The notes: generated by a model not told the origin, from the letters alone. DNA of 64,000 nt from Martinezella lusitana (GCF_010668395.1 NZ_WUEY01000017.1:1-64000); one strand, 5' to 3'; counted from the stretch's first letter, positions 20,014 to 29,461 are shown. Translations and numbers: made by a program.

Positions 20014-20687
20014 CCCTCGTCCTTGATCATGTATCCGGCACCGCGGATGGTCTTCAGCAGCGGCTGGCTGAAATCCTTCTCAATCTTGGAGCGCAGCCGC
20101 GAAACGTGGACGTCGATGACGTTCGTCTGCGGATCGAAATGATAGTCCCAGACATTTTCCAGCAGCATAGTGCGGGTCACCACCTGGCCGGCATTCTTCA
20201 TCAGATATTCCAGCAGGCGGAATTCGCGCGGCTGCAGCAGGATTTCCTTGCCGCCGCGGCGAACCTCATGCGAAAGCCGGTCCAGCTCCAGATCGCCGAC
20301 GCGGTAAAGGACATCCTGTTCCGGCGTGCCCTTGCGGCGGCCGAGCACTTCGACACGCGCCAGCAATTCGCTGAAGGCGTAGGGCTTCGGCAGATAATCG
20401 TCGCCGCCGGCGCGCAGGCCCGTGACGCGATCGTCAACCTGGCCGAGCGCGGAAAGGATCAGAACCGGCGTATGCACGCCCTTGCGGCGAAGTTCGCTGA
20501 TGACGGAGAGCCCATCGCGGCGGGGCAGCATGCGGTCTATGATGGCGACATCGTAGGCGTTCTCCGTGGCCATGAAGAGACCGCTCTCCCCGTCGCTCGC
20601 GTGGTCGGCAATGATGCCGGCTTCACGAAACGCCTTGGTGAGGTAAGCCGCCGCCTCGAGATCGTCTTCGATAATCAGAATCTTCAT
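20010..20687 (-). CDS. OmpR/PhoB-family response regulator
   Basis: A 225-residue DNA-binding regulator. The receiver domain begins MKILIIEDDLEAAAYLTKAF, with the acidic pair EDD, phospho-acceptor Asp in VAIIDRMLPRRDG and Lys in DDYLPKPYAF. The C-terminal winged helix (LLQPREFRLLEYLMKNAGQV to GAGYMI) is PhoB-like. ATG 20687 is preferred: a longer frame starts at 20768, but it adds a non-conserved 27-residue lead. A terminator ends at about 20809, leaving little room for a promoter upstream of 20768. It forms an operon with the kinase and probably glnE. Confidence 0.9.
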   Translation of the reverse strand: MKILIIEDDLEAAAYLTKAFREAGIIADHASDGESGLFMATENAYDVAIIDRMLPRRDGLSVISELRRKGVHTPVLILSALGQVDDRVTGLRAGGDDYLPKPYAFSELLARVEVLGRRKGTPEQDVLYRVGDLELDRLSHEVRRGGKEILLQPREFRLLEYLMKNAGQVVTRTMLLENVWDYHFDPQTNVIDVHVSRLRSKIEKDFSQPLLKTIRGAGYMIKDEG

Positions 20688-20765
20688 GTGGGCGACACTA
20701 CCTGTCGAGGGTGCATCGGCACAACCAGAATCGGCGGAATTCACGGCATGTTGGCCAGCGGTTGT

Positions 20766-20794
20766 CATCTTTCACCTGCCTTGGAGCCAGTCAA
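20766..20794 (-). promoter_or_regulatory. Weak candidate promoter for the two-component/glnE operon
   Basis: On the minus strand, TTGACT (20794-20789) and AAGATG (20771-20766) are separated by 17 bases. The -35 is good and the -10 is poor. The site lies just downstream of the degP terminator and upstream of ATG 20687, where a promoter is needed. Confidence 0.25.
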
Positions 20795-20808
20795 TTTTGA
20801 CGTCTTTC

Positions 20809-20848
20809 AAAAGGGAAGCCGCACAAGCCGTGGCCTGCGCGGCTTCCC
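20809..20848 (-). terminator. Rho-independent terminator of degP
   Basis: Minus-strand arms GGGAAGCCGC (20848-20839) and GCGGCTTCCC (20822-20813) are perfect 10-base complements with a 16-base loop and are followed by TTTT. This sits 25 bases after the degP stop and separates degP from the regulator gene. Confidence 0.85.
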
Positions 20849-20872
20849 GAAGCACTCTATCGTCTGAAGAGA

Positions 20873-22426
20873 TCAACCTGCATTGATCGGCAACGCGACG
20901 AAGCGGCTGCCATCACCGGACTGAATCTGGAACAGGGCGCGCGTGCGGCCGTCCTTCTTCGCCTGCTCGATGACCTTGGCGATGTCGCCGGCGTTCGAGA
21001 CCTGCTGGTTGTTGACCGAAGTGATCTTCTCGCCTTCCTTCACGCCCTTGTCGGCGGCATCGGAATCGGGATCGACGGCGGTGATCGCAACACCCTTGCC
21101 ATCGTCGGAGGGGCCGACGGTCAGGCCGAGATCGGCCAGAGCCTTTTCAGAAGACGGCTGCTGCGGCTGGTTCGGCTGCGAGTCGTCATCGGAGGCCTGG
21201 TTCTGATCGGCAGGCAGGCTGCCGAGTTCAACCGTGACCGATTGCGACTTGCCAGCACGCCACAGCGAAACCTCGACCTTGGAGCCCGGCTGCATGGCAC
21301 CGATGCGACGAGCGAGATCGCGCGGATCCTTGACCGTATCGCCGTTGACGGCCGTGACGACGTCGCCGTTCTTGATGCCGGCCTTCTGGCCCGGAGAGCC
21401 ATCCTGCGGAGAAACGACCAACGCGCCGCTCGCTTCGGAAAGGCCGAGGGATTCGGCGATATCCTTGGTGACGGGCTGGATCTGTACGCCGAGCCAGCCG
21501 CGCGAGACGGTGCCGGTCTTGATCAAGTCGGTAACGACATCCTTGGCGGTCGTTGCTGGAATTGCAAACGCGATGCCGACGCTGCCGCCCGACTGCGAGA
21601 AGATGGCGGTATTGATGCCCACCACCTGGCCGTTGAGGTTGAAGGTCGGGCCACCGGAGTTGCCCTTGTTCACCGGCGCATCGATCTGGATGTAATCATC
21701 GTAGGGACCGGAATGGATATCGCGGCCACGAGCCGACACGATACCCGCCGTCACGGTGCCGCCGAGGCCGAAGGGGTTGCCGACGGCAACGACCCAATCG
21801 CCGACGCGGACCTTGGCGTCATCGGCCCAGTCGACATAGGTGAACTTCTTGCCCTTGCCGTCGACCTTCAGCACGGCGAGGTCGGTACGGGAATCCTTGC
21901 CGACAAGCTTGGCGTCAAGCTCGGTGCCGTCGTTGAGAACGACGACGAAGGCAGCGCCGTCGGAAACGACGTGGTTGTTGGTGACGATGTAGCCATCTTC
22001 CGAGACGAAGAAGCCCGAGCCCTGGGCGACCGGGCGCAGGCGGCCCTTGTCGTCGGAATTCTTCTGCTGGTTCTGGCCATGCTGCGGGCCGCGACCCTGC
22101 TGCTGCTCAAACTGGCGGAAGAACTTCTTCAGCGGGTGATCGTCGGGAAGATCGTCAAAGCCGCGACCGAGGCCAAAGGAGTCGTCATCATCGGCGACCG
22201 GATTCACTCGGGATTCGACACGAACGGAGACGACGGCCGGAGACACGGCGTCCACCACGTTGGCGAAGCTCGGAACCTGCGGAGCCTGGACATTGACGGC
22301 ATCGGCATAGGAACGGCTGACTTCGGCCGGAACACCCATGGCCAGGGCAGCGACAGCGAGGCCGGCGACGGCGGTAGCCTTCATAGCGGTGCTGCGAGAC
22401 AGGGTGTCCTTGATATTCCTGAACAT
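20873..22426 (-). CDS. degP: Periplasmic Do-family serine endoprotease (DegP/HtrA)
   Basis: A 517-residue protease/chaperone that removes misfolded envelope proteins. ATG 22426 is preceded by AAGG about 9 bases upstream; a longer frame to 22507 has no export logic. A signal peptide covers about residues 1-42 (hydrophobic AVAGLAVAALAMG). The trypsin-like domain has the triad H152 (VTNNHVV), D182 (SRTDLAVL) and S257 (GNSGGP). Two PDZ domains follow, near 285-375 and 420-510, joined by a Gln/Pro-rich linker. It lies 168 bases downstream of ccmH on the same strand, matching the rhizobial cyc-degP order, and has its own terminator. Confidence 0.96.
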   Translation of the reverse strand: MFRNIKDTLSRSTAMKATAVAGLAVAALAMGVPAEVSRSYADAVNVQAPQVPSFANVVDAVSPAVVSVRVESRVNPVADDDDSFGLGRGFDDLPDDHPLKKFFRQFEQQQGRGPQHGQNQQKNSDDKGRLRPVAQGSGFFVSEDGYIVTNNHVVSDGAAFVVVLNDGTELDAKLVGKDSRTDLAVLKVDGKGKKFTYVDWADDAKVRVGDWVVAVGNPFGLGGTVTAGIVSARGRDIHSGPYDDYIQIDAPVNKGNSGGPTFNLNGQVVGINTAIFSQSGGSVGIAFAIPATTAKDVVTDLIKTGTVSRGWLGVQIQPVTKDIAESLGLSEASGALVVSPQDGSPGQKAGIKNGDVVTAVNGDTVKDPRDLARRIGAMQPGSKVEVSLWRAGKSQSVTVELGSLPADQNQASDDDSQPNQPQQPSSEKALADLGLTVGPSDDGKGVAITAVDPDSDAADKGVKEGEKITSVNNQQVSNAGDIAKVIEQAKKDGRTRALFQIQSGDGSRFVALPINAG

Positions 22427-22511
22427 ATGCGAGTTACCTTCTCTTTTCTCGTCGGATTTGTGCCGGGGGAACCGGCTATGGTGCGTCATGATAAAGATAT
22501 AGGGCACGACA

Positions 22512-22556
22512 CCTTACAGCGAACTGTCCGCCCCATGAAAAATTCGTAATGTAAGG
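22512..22556. promoter_or_regulatory. Widely spaced inverted repeat upstream of degP
   Basis: CCTTACA (22512-22518) and TGTAAGG (22550-22556) are perfect 7-base inverted copies 31 bases apart, in the 168-base space where a degP promoter would lie. It may be a regulator site or chance. Confidence 0.25.
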
Positions 22557-22594
22557 AAATGATTGCAGCGGCGTGAAGGAAAATGACGGCCGCG

Positions 22595-23098
22595 TCACTT
22601 TTCCAGGATCTCGTTCAATTGCGCCTCTTCTTCGGCGCTGAGGGGCTTGCCGGTGGGCTTGCCGACGCGGCGGCGTGCGTAGACGGCAAGCGCCAATCCC
22701 CCGACCACGAAGAGCGCGACCGGAGCGCCCCAGAGTATGAGCGTCTTTTCGCTGAAGCGCGGCTTCAGCAGGACAAATTCGCCGTAGCGGGAGACGATGT
22801 AGTCCAGCACCTGCTGATCGGTGTCGCCATCGGTGAGGCGCGTGCGCACGAGCAGGCGCAGGTCGCGGGCCAGATCGGCATTGGAATCGTCGATGGACTG
22901 GTTCTGGCAGACCATGCAGCGCAGTTCGGCGGAGATCGTGCGCGCCCGCGCTTCCAGGGCCGGATCGGACAGAACCTCGTCCGGATTGACGGCGAAGGCG
23001 GACAGCGGCGCCAGCAGCGCGACAAGGCAGAGGCAGAGACGCGTGAAGCCGCCCATGCGCCTTGCCGCCATGTCAAGAGATTTGAACCGCCTGCTCAT
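22595..23098 (-). CDS. ccmH: Cytochrome c-type biogenesis protein CcmH (CycL)
   Basis: A 167-residue membrane-anchored periplasmic thioredox protein that reduces apocytochrome c before heme attachment. ATG 23098 overlaps the ccmF stop by 4 bases; an upstream extension in the same frame would lie inside ccmF and is rejected. A signal/TM segment is near 18-37, and the signature LRCMVCQNQSI has C61 and C64. A C-terminal TM (LILWGAPVALFVVGGLALAVYA) is followed by a cytoplasmic tail. It is the last gene of the ccmI-E-F-H unit. Confidence 0.95.
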   Translation of the reverse strand: MSRRFKSLDMAARRMGGFTRLCLCLVALLAPLSAFAVNPDEVLSDPALEARARTISAELRCMVCQNQSIDDSNADLARDLRLLVRTRLTDGDTDQQVLDYIVSRYGEFVLLKPRFSEKTLILWGAPVALFVVGGLALAVYARRRVGKPTGKPLSAEEEAQLNEILEK

Positions 23099-25083
23099 TC
23101 GGCCGGCTCCATCGCCGGGCGAACCGGCTTTACCTTGCGGCTTGGCGCGCCAACGCGCAGGCGACGGTCGCTGAGCGACACGAAGCCGCCGATCGCCATG
23201 ACGAGCGCGCCCATCCAGATGCAGAGAATGAAGGGCTTCCACCAGATGCGAACGACCATGCCGCCATCCTTGCTGGCATCCCCGATCGACACATAAAGCT
23301 GGCTGAGACCGAGCGTGAGAATGCCGGCTTCGGTGGTTCCCGTCCGGCTCGCGGTGAAGACGCGTTTGGAAGACGACACTTCGCTGAAGGCGACCCCGCT
23401 GCGGCTCACCGTGAAATGGGCACGATCCTCGGTGAAATTGGGGCCGACACCCGGCTGCATACCGTCGAAGCGAAGGCTATAGCCGCCAAGCTCCGCCGTT
23501 TCTCCCGGTTTCATGCTGGTGATGTTCTCGCCCTCGAATGTGGTCACCGCAATAATGCCGAGCACGGTGATGCCCAGGCCCGCATGGGCCAGCGCCGTGC
23601 CGAAGGCGGAACGCGGCAGCCCGCTCAGGCGACGCCAGGCAACGTTCAGCGCCACCTTGCCGATACCGGCGCGATACCAGAGATCGGCCACCGCGCCAAA
23701 AATCAGGAAGAAGCCGGCAGCAAGACCGAGTATGGCGAGCACCGGACCGCCATGCCTGACGTAGAAGAGGACCAGACCGGCGATAAAGGCAAGGCCTGCC
23801 ACGACGTAGAGCCGTTGCAAGGCGCCGAGCAGGTCGCCCCGCTTCCAGGCGAGCAGCGGGCCGAATGGCACGGCAAGGAGGATCGGCGTCATCAGCAAGC
23901 CGAACGTCATGTTGAAGAAGGGCGGGCCGACGGAAATCTTGTCGCCGGTGAGCGTTTCGAGCGCCAGCGGATAGAGCGTGCCGGTCAAAACCGTACCGCA
24001 GGCGACCGTGAGGATCAGGTTGTTCAGCACCAGCGCGCCCTCGCGCGAGATCGGCGCGAACAATCCACCGGCGGCAAGCTTGGGCGCACGCAGGGCGAAC
24101 AGCGTCAACGCTCCGCCGATAAAGATCAGAAGAATGCAGAGAATGAAGATGCCGCGCGTCGGATCGCTGGCAAAGGAATGCACCGAGGTGAGCACGCCGG
24201 AGCGCACGAGGAAGGTGCCGAGCAGCGACAGGGAGAAGGTCAGGATCGCCAGCAGCACCGTCCAGATCTTCAGGGCGTCGCGCTTTTCCATGACGAGCGC
24301 CGAATGAAGCAGCGCCGTGCCGGCAAGCCACGGCATGAAGGAGGCGTTTTCCACCGGATCCCAGAACCACCAGCCGCCCCAGCCGAGCTCGTAATAGGCC
24401 CAGTAGGAGCCCATGGCGATGCCGAGCGTCAGGAAGCTCCAGGCGGCCAGCGTCCATGGACGGACCCACCGCGCCCAGGCGGCATCGATGCGGCCTTCGA
24501 GAAGTGCGGCGACAGCAAAGGAGAAACAGACGGAGAAGCCGACGTAGCCGAGATAGAGCAAAGGCGGATGGATCGCCAGGCCGATATCCTGCAGGACGGG
24601 ATTGAGGTCCTTGCCCTCGGCCGGGGCCGGGTCGAGGCGGATGAAGGGGTTGGAGGTCAGCAGGATGAAGACCAGGAAGGCCGAGGAGATCCAGGACTGC
24701 ACGGCAAGCACATTGGCGCGCAGCACCTCGGGCAGATTGCGCCCGAACAGCGCGACGAGCGCGCTGAACAGCACCAGGATCAGCAGCCAGAGCATCATCG
24801 ATCCCTCGTGATTGCCCCAGACGCCAGAAATCTTGAAGATCAGCGGCATCAGCGAATGGGAATTGGCCCAGACGTTCAGTACGGAAAAATCGGAGGCGAC
24901 ATAGGCATAGGTCAGGACGCCGAAGGAAAAAGCGACGAGCAGGAACATCACGATCGCGCCGACCGGGGCAATATCCATCATCGACACGTCGCCGCGGCGC
25001 GCGCCGACGACAGGCAGAATGGAGACGATGAGCGCAGTCGCGAGCGCCAGCACCAGGGCATAATGTCCGAGCTCGATGATCAT
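23095..25083 (-). CDS. ccmF: Heme lyase subunit CcmF (CycK)
   Basis: A 662-residue polytopic membrane protein that, with CcmH and CcmI, ligates heme from holo-CcmE to apocytochrome c. ATG 25083 overlaps the ccmE stop (ATGA). The tryptophan-rich WWD signature is present as GWGGWWFWDPVENASFMPWL, within the usual array of about 15 TM helices and a large C-terminal periplasmic region. Length is normal for the family. The overlaps at both ends indicate translational coupling. Confidence 0.96.
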   Translation of the reverse strand: MIIELGHYALVLALATALIVSILPVVGARRGDVSMMDIAPVGAIVMFLLVAFSFGVLTYAYVASDFSVLNVWANSHSLMPLIFKISGVWGNHEGSMMLWLLILVLFSALVALFGRNLPEVLRANVLAVQSWISSAFLVFILLTSNPFIRLDPAPAEGKDLNPVLQDIGLAIHPPLLYLGYVGFSVCFSFAVAALLEGRIDAAWARWVRPWTLAAWSFLTLGIAMGSYWAYYELGWGGWWFWDPVENASFMPWLAGTALLHSALVMEKRDALKIWTVLLAILTFSLSLLGTFLVRSGVLTSVHSFASDPTRGIFILCILLIFIGGALTLFALRAPKLAAGGLFAPISREGALVLNNLILTVACGTVLTGTLYPLALETLTGDKISVGPPFFNMTFGLLMTPILLAVPFGPLLAWKRGDLLGALQRLYVVAGLAFIAGLVLFYVRHGGPVLAILGLAAGFFLIFGAVADLWYRAGIGKVALNVAWRRLSGLPRSAFGTALAHAGLGITVLGIIAVTTFEGENITSMKPGETAELGGYSLRFDGMQPGVGPNFTEDRAHFTVSRSGVAFSEVSSSKRVFTASRTGTTEAGILTLGLSQLYVSIGDASKDGGMVVRIWWKPFILCIWMGALVMAIGGFVSLSDRRLRVGAPSRKVKPVRPAMEPAE

Positions 25084-25529
25084 TGGGTGGCCTCCTCGCC
25101 CTTCCACACGCCATCGGCCTTCAGCTTGTCGGCGACCTGCTTCGGCATGTAGCGCTCATCATGCTTGGCCAGCACGCTGTCGGCAACGAAAACGTCGCTG
25201 CCCGGTTCGAACTTGCCTTCGGTCACCACGCCCTGCCCCTCGCGGAAGAGATCGGGCAGAATACCGTCGAACCTCACCTTGATCGTGTCGGTGCCATCGG
25301 TGACCGAGAACTGAACCTGCGTGCCCTGACCGCGCACGACGGACCCTTGGCCGACAAGGCCGCCGAGACGGATCAGCGTACCGGCATTGACCGGGGTCTT
25401 GGCGAGATCGGCCGGCATGTAGAAATAGGCGACCGATTGGCTGAAGGCGAACAGCACGAGCAACACGGCGGCGGCGATAAAACCCATGCCGCCGGCGATC
25501 ACGGCCAGACGTTTCTGCTTGCGGGTCAT
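25080..25529 (-). CDS. ccmE: Cytochrome c maturation heme chaperone CcmE (CycJ)
   Basis: A 149-residue membrane-tethered periplasmic chaperone that binds heme covalently. One N-terminal TM helix (about residues 9-31) is followed by an OB-fold. The heme-binding motif is LAKHDERYMP with His H123 and Tyr Y127. It overlaps ccmF by 4 bases and ccmI by 4 bases. Confidence 0.97.
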   Translation of the reverse strand: MTRKQKRLAVIAGGMGFIAAAVLLVLFAFSQSVAYFYMPADLAKTPVNAGTLIRLGGLVGQGSVVRGQGTQVQFSVTDGTDTIKVRFDGILPDLFREGQGVVTEGKFEPGSDVFVADSVLAKHDERYMPKQVADKLKADGVWKGEEATQ

Positions 25530-26668
25530 TGCTGCGTCACCTCCGTCGGCAGTCCCAATTCCTTCGCCAGCGCCAGAAGCTGCTGGCCCTGCCCTCCATC
25601 GGCCGGAAAAGCCGCAAGACCGCGCTTCAGCGCATCCACGGCCCGATCCCTGTCGTTCAGCACGGCATAGGAGCGGATCAGCCGCATCCAGCCTTCGAAA
25701 TTGTTTGGATCTTCCTTGAGCTTGGCATCGAGGCTATCGACCATGCCGCGGATCATCTGCTGACGATCGCCGCTGCTCAACGCATTGGCTGCCGCCACGT
25801 CCTGCGCGGTCGGATTGCCCGGTGCGTTCACATTCGCGGATGCCATCGGCTGGCCGCCATTCTTGACGATGTGTTCGTCGACGGCGGCGAGCCAGGGCGC
25901 ATCCGGCGGCGATTGTTTCGCAAGGGCCTCGAAAGCGGTCTTCGCATCGGCTTCCTTGCCCTCCTGTTCCAGCGCCAGCGCCAGATAGAAAAGCGTGCGC
26001 GGATTGGCGGCGTCGAGCGCCAGCGATTGCTGCAGCACGCTGCGCGCCTCCGCGGTCACCACGCCATCGGCCTTGACGACAAGGACCTCGCCCAGATCGC
26101 CGAGGCGTGCCCCGTTCGGCCCCAGCAGACGGATGACATTGCGGTAGGCAAGCTCGGCATCGCCGACACGATTGGTCTTGAAATAGATCGGCGCCAGGAC
26201 CTCCCAGCCCTTGGCATCATCCGGGTTCTTCGCCAGATGCTGCTCGATCTTGACGATCGAGATGGCGAGATCGTTTCCGGGTTTTTCCAGCCGGGCGTCC
26301 AGCGGCTGCGCCGGCAGGCCGGGATCGCCGTTCGCAAGATAAAGACAGAGCCCCACCGCGGGAAGGATAACGATGATAAAGGCCTGGGCGAGACGATAAC
26401 TGCCGCCGACGGACGATTTCGCTTCCGCCTTCTCGTCCTTGGCGACGGCGATCAGACGCCGGCCGATTTCGGCGCGGGCGTAGCCGGCCTCCTGCGCGGA
26501 GATCAGGCCGCCGGCAAGATCGCGATCCAATTCGCGCAGCTGGTCACGATAGACTTCAGCCTCACCGGAACGACAGTCACCCGCCTCCTTTGCGCCACGC
26601 AGAAGAGGATAGAGCAATACAGCGCCGACAACCGCCGTGAGAACGGCCACGAGAATCCAGAACAGCAT
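25526..26668 (-). CDS. ccmI: Cytochrome c biogenesis protein CcmI (CycH)
   Basis: A 380-residue apocytochrome c chaperone. ATG 26668 begins MLFWILVAVLTAVVGAVLLY, the first TM helix; the longer frame upstream adds an unrelated lead. A cytoplasmic leucine-zipper-like loop (YRDQLRELDRDLAGGLISAQ) and a second TM near residue 100 are followed by a periplasmic TPR-rich region that binds apocytochrome C-termini. It is the first gene of the ccmI-E-F-H operon and overlaps ccmE by 4 bases. Confidence 0.93.
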   Translation of the reverse strand: MLFWILVAVLTAVVGAVLLYPLLRGAKEAGDCRSGEAEVYRDQLRELDRDLAGGLISAQEAGYARAEIGRRLIAVAKDEKAEAKSSVGGSYRLAQAFIIVILPAVGLCLYLANGDPGLPAQPLDARLEKPGNDLAISIVKIEQHLAKNPDDAKGWEVLAPIYFKTNRVGDAELAYRNVIRLLGPNGARLGDLGEVLVVKADGVVTAEARSVLQQSLALDAANPRTLFYLALALEQEGKEADAKTAFEALAKQSPPDAPWLAAVDEHIVKNGGQPMASANVNAPGNPTAQDVAAANALSSGDRQQMIRGMVDSLDAKLKEDPNNFEGWMRLIRSYAVLNDRDRAVDALKRGLAAFPADGGQGQQLLALAKELGLPTEVTQQ

Positions 26669-26845
26669 ACACGCCCAATACTTTAACGGGGCGCTTATTC
26701 CAACCGGGAAAGGCCTTCTGACGAAGATTTGAGGCGTTTGGCCGCGCTTTGCGGCGCAAAGGCCGATAGCGATTGCCTGCCCGACCGAAGCAGGAGACCG
26801 CCAAAGGCCGCTGTTGCCGCGCAATTCCTCTTTCGAGGAAACGCC

Positions 26846-27277
26846 CTAGTTCAGCGGCGTCCAGGTGCCGTCGTCATTGCGACAGGCCGCGCCCCTCGCC
26901 GTCGTCGGCTTGTCGTCGACGGTGATGGTATGGGTGTATTGCCGGCAGTTCTGGGAACCGACCTGGTAGGGTGCGGCAGCGATAACCTCACCACTTGCAT
27001 CCCTGCCCTTCCAGGCGACGGGCTGGCCGAGCGGCGAGCTTTCAAGAGCCCGGTACTCCGCTTCCAGTGCGCGCTGCTTGTCGCTATCGCTGAGCTTGAT
27101 ACCGGTGCGCCCGACGATACCACCTTCGAGTGCGTCGATGAAGGTCGCGGAAGCCGGCGGCTTTGAAGACGGAAGTAAACTCGTGCCGCTGCCCTTGCCG
27201 CCCGTTGTGGAACAACCAGAAAGCGCAACCGCGACAGAAAGAGAGGAGGCGATCAAGAAAAAGGTACGAAGCTTCAT
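26846..27277 (-). CDS. Surface-antigen-like lipoprotein (RT0821/Lpp0805 family)
   Basis: A 143-residue predicted lipoprotein. The signal peptide MKLRTFFLIASSLSVAVALS ends in the lipobox LSGC (Cys about 22), so the mature protein is lipid-anchored in the envelope. The C-terminal half (about 75-143) has two Cys in CRQYTHTI and ACRNDDGTW and resembles the outer-membrane surface antigen domain of alphaproteobacterial 17-kDa antigens. Its function is unknown. It lies 91 bases downstream of feuQ on the same strand, so it may be in the same transcript. Confidence 0.75.
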   Translation of the reverse strand: MKLRTFFLIASSLSVAVALSGCSTTGGKGSGTSLLPSSKPPASATFIDALEGGIVGRTGIKLSDSDKQRALEAEYRALESSPLGQPVAWKGRDASGEVIAAAPYQVGSQNCRQYTHTITVDDKPTTARGAACRNDDGTWTPLN

Positions 27278-27368
27278 ACAACCGAACCAGTATCAAAAAG
27301 CAAAACCATAGGTACTGCGCCGCGGCATCATCATGACCCACAACGCCTTTTTGGCATCATGCCGTTCC

Positions 27369-28766
27369 TCACGCAACATCCTTCGTCAGGCCCGGCAAAA
27401 TTAGGCTCGCGCGAAGCCCGCCCCAGTCACCCCGGGAGAGTTCCAAACGGCCCTGATATTCATTGGTAATCTCGCTGACGATCGACAGGCCGAGCCCGGT
27501 GCCAGGCTTGCTCTCATCCAGCCTGCGCCCTCGTTTCATGGCTTCGCGGATCTGATCCGGCTCCAGGCCCGGGCCATCGTCCTCAACCACCAGTTCCACC
27601 CAATGGCGCCGGGCCGGATCGATGCCCTTGATTTCGGACGGCGCCTCGTTTGCAACCACGCGCACCTTGTGCTCGGCAAAGCGGGCGGCATTTTCGAGCA
27701 GGTTGCCGACCGTCTCCTCCAGATCCTGCTGCTCCATGGCGAGCGCCAGATTGGGCGAGACGGAAAGCTCGAATTCCTTGTCGGCGTTCAGCCGCCGCAT
27801 GACGCGGACAAGCCGTTCCAGCGCCGGCTCGGCCTCGGTGCGCGCCAATACGGACTCGCGCTGCGCGGCGATGCGGGCACGATTGAGGTAGGATTGCACC
27901 TGTCCCTGCATGGCTTCAGCCTGGTTCTTCACCAGATCGCCGTGCGAGCGCTCCAGTACGCGGGATTCGTTGAGCAGCACGGCGATCGGCGTTTTCAGGG
28001 AATGGGCGAGGTTGCCGACCTGCATGCGGGCGCGCTCGACGATACGGCGATTGCTTTCGATCAGCGCGTTGACCTCGTTGGCAAGCGGCAGGATTTCGCG
28101 CGGGAAATCGCCCTGCAGGCGCTCGCTCTCGCCGGCGCGGATGCGCTCCAGCGCGGCACGAGCCTTGTCGAGCGGCTTCAGGCCATAGAGAATGGCGAGC
28201 GCATTGACGATGAGGCTGCCGACACCGAAGCCGACGAGCGCGAAATAGAGACTGTGCGAGAAATTACGCACATCGTCCTCGACCACGGCGACATTGCCGG
28301 TGACGCGAAAGCGCGCGGCGCGGCCATCCGTATCGAGCACGACCTCGGTTTCGGCCACCTGCACGCGGTTTCCGAAGGCGTCGGTGACGATGTAATAGCG
28401 CTCGTAGCTCTTGTCGAAGGGCGCTTCCAGCACGGACAGCACCGGCAGGTTCGAAGCACCGAGCGAGGGAGAGACCAGCGGCGTCGCCGTATAGGTGCCG
28501 AGCGGCTCGACCATCCAGTACCAGCCGGTCTTCGGCTGCGCAAAGCGCAGGTCGCCGAGCTGCGGGCTGCCCGATAGCGCACCCTGATCGCCGATCGTCA
28601 CGGAGTTGATGACGTTGTAGAGCTGGGCGCGCAGCAGGTCCTGAAAGCCGCGCTCCGCGCTTTTGCGGTAGATATTGGAGATGACCAGGCCGATCACCAC
28701 CAGCGCCACGGCGGACCAGAGCGTGGTCAACAGCAGGACGCGGGCGGTAAGTGACTTAATTCGCAT
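27369..28766 (-). CDS. feuQ: Sensor histidine kinase FeuQ
   Basis: A 465-residue inner-membrane kinase of the FeuPQ pair, known in rhizobia for osmoadaptation and control of cyclic glucan export. TM1 is near residues 10-31 and TM2 near 172-194, with a 140-residue periplasmic sensor between. The HisKA box reads QVGNLAHSLKTPIAVLLNES with H255; the Ser after His replaces the usual Glu/Asp. ATPase motifs include DDGPGLEPD and GTGLGLSIV. The start overlaps the feuP stop by 11 bases. Assignment rests on the partner regulator and the small periplasmic gene upstream. Confidence 0.8.
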   Translation of the reverse strand: MRIKSLTARVLLLTTLWSAVALVVIGLVISNIYRKSAERGFQDLLRAQLYNVINSVTIGDQGALSGSPQLGDLRFAQPKTGWYWMVEPLGTYTATPLVSPSLGASNLPVLSVLEAPFDKSYERYYIVTDAFGNRVQVAETEVVLDTDGRAARFRVTGNVAVVEDDVRNFSHSLYFALVGFGVGSLIVNALAILYGLKPLDKARAALERIRAGESERLQGDFPREILPLANEVNALIESNRRIVERARMQVGNLAHSLKTPIAVLLNESRVLERSHGDLVKNQAEAMQGQVQSYLNRARIAAQRESVLARTEAEPALERLVRVMRRLNADKEFELSVSPNLALAMEQQDLEETVGNLLENAARFAEHKVRVVANEAPSEIKGIDPARRHWVELVVEDDGPGLEPDQIREAMKRGRRLDESKPGTGLGLSIVSEITNEYQGRLELSRGDWGGLRASLILPGLTKDVA

Positions 28767-29427
28767 TGGTCGGCGCTTGGATGCGATAGCCGAGACCGCG
28801 GACCGTCTCGATCAGATCGACGCCCATTTTCTTGCGCAGGCGACCGACGAAGACCTCGATCGTATTGGAATCGCGGTCGAAATCCTGATCGTACATGTGC
28901 TCGACCAGCTCGGTGCGCGAGACGACCTCGCCCTTGTGATGCATGAGATAGGCAAGCAGCCGATATTCGTGAGAGGTGAGCTTGAGCGGCTTTCCATCCA
29001 CCGTCGCCTTCGAGCTCTTGGTATCGAGCCGTACCGGACCGCAGACGATTTCCGAGGAGGCATGGCCGGCGGCACGGCGGATCAACGCGCGGATGCGGGC
29101 GAGCACTTCCTCGACATGGAAAGGCTTGGCAACGTAATCGTCGGCGCCGGCATCGATACCGGCCACCTTGTCGCTCCAGCGGTCACGGGCGGTCAGGATC
29201 AGCACCGGCACGGCCCGACCGGCGCCACGCCATTTCTCGAGCACGGTAATGCCATCCATCTCCGGCAGGCCGATATCCAGGATGATCGCGTCATAGGGTT
29301 CGGTATCGCCGAGAAAATGGCCCTCCTCACCATCAAAGGCCGTATCGACCACATAGCCCGCCTCTTTCAAGGCTTCGGCAAGCTGGCGATTCAAGTTGAT
29401 ATCGTCTTCGACTATGAGAATGCGCAT
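28756..29427 (-). CDS. feuP: Response regulator FeuP
   Basis: A 223-residue OmpR-family transcription factor. ATG 29427 gives MRILIVEDDINLNRQLAEAL; an alternative TTG at 29439 adds four residues. The receiver has phospho-acceptor Asp in DAIILDIGLPEMDG and Lys in DDYVAKPFHVEE. The winged helix has LTSHEYRLLAYLMHH and ends RGLGYRIQAP. The whole sequence closely resembles rhizobial FeuP as I recall it. It overlaps feuQ by 11 bases and lies 137 bases after feuN. Confidence 0.82.
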   Translation of the reverse strand: MRILIVEDDINLNRQLAEALKEAGYVVDTAFDGEEGHFLGDTEPYDAIILDIGLPEMDGITVLEKWRGAGRAVPVLILTARDRWSDKVAGIDAGADDYVAKPFHVEEVLARIRALIRRAAGHASSEIVCGPVRLDTKSSKATVDGKPLKLTSHEYRLLAYLMHHKGEVVSRTELVEHMYDQDFDRDSNTIEVFVGRLRKKMGVDLIETVRGLGYRIQAPTNAN

Positions 29428-29461
29428 GTCTGGATCCAATGTCCCCGGTTCGAAAAACAGT

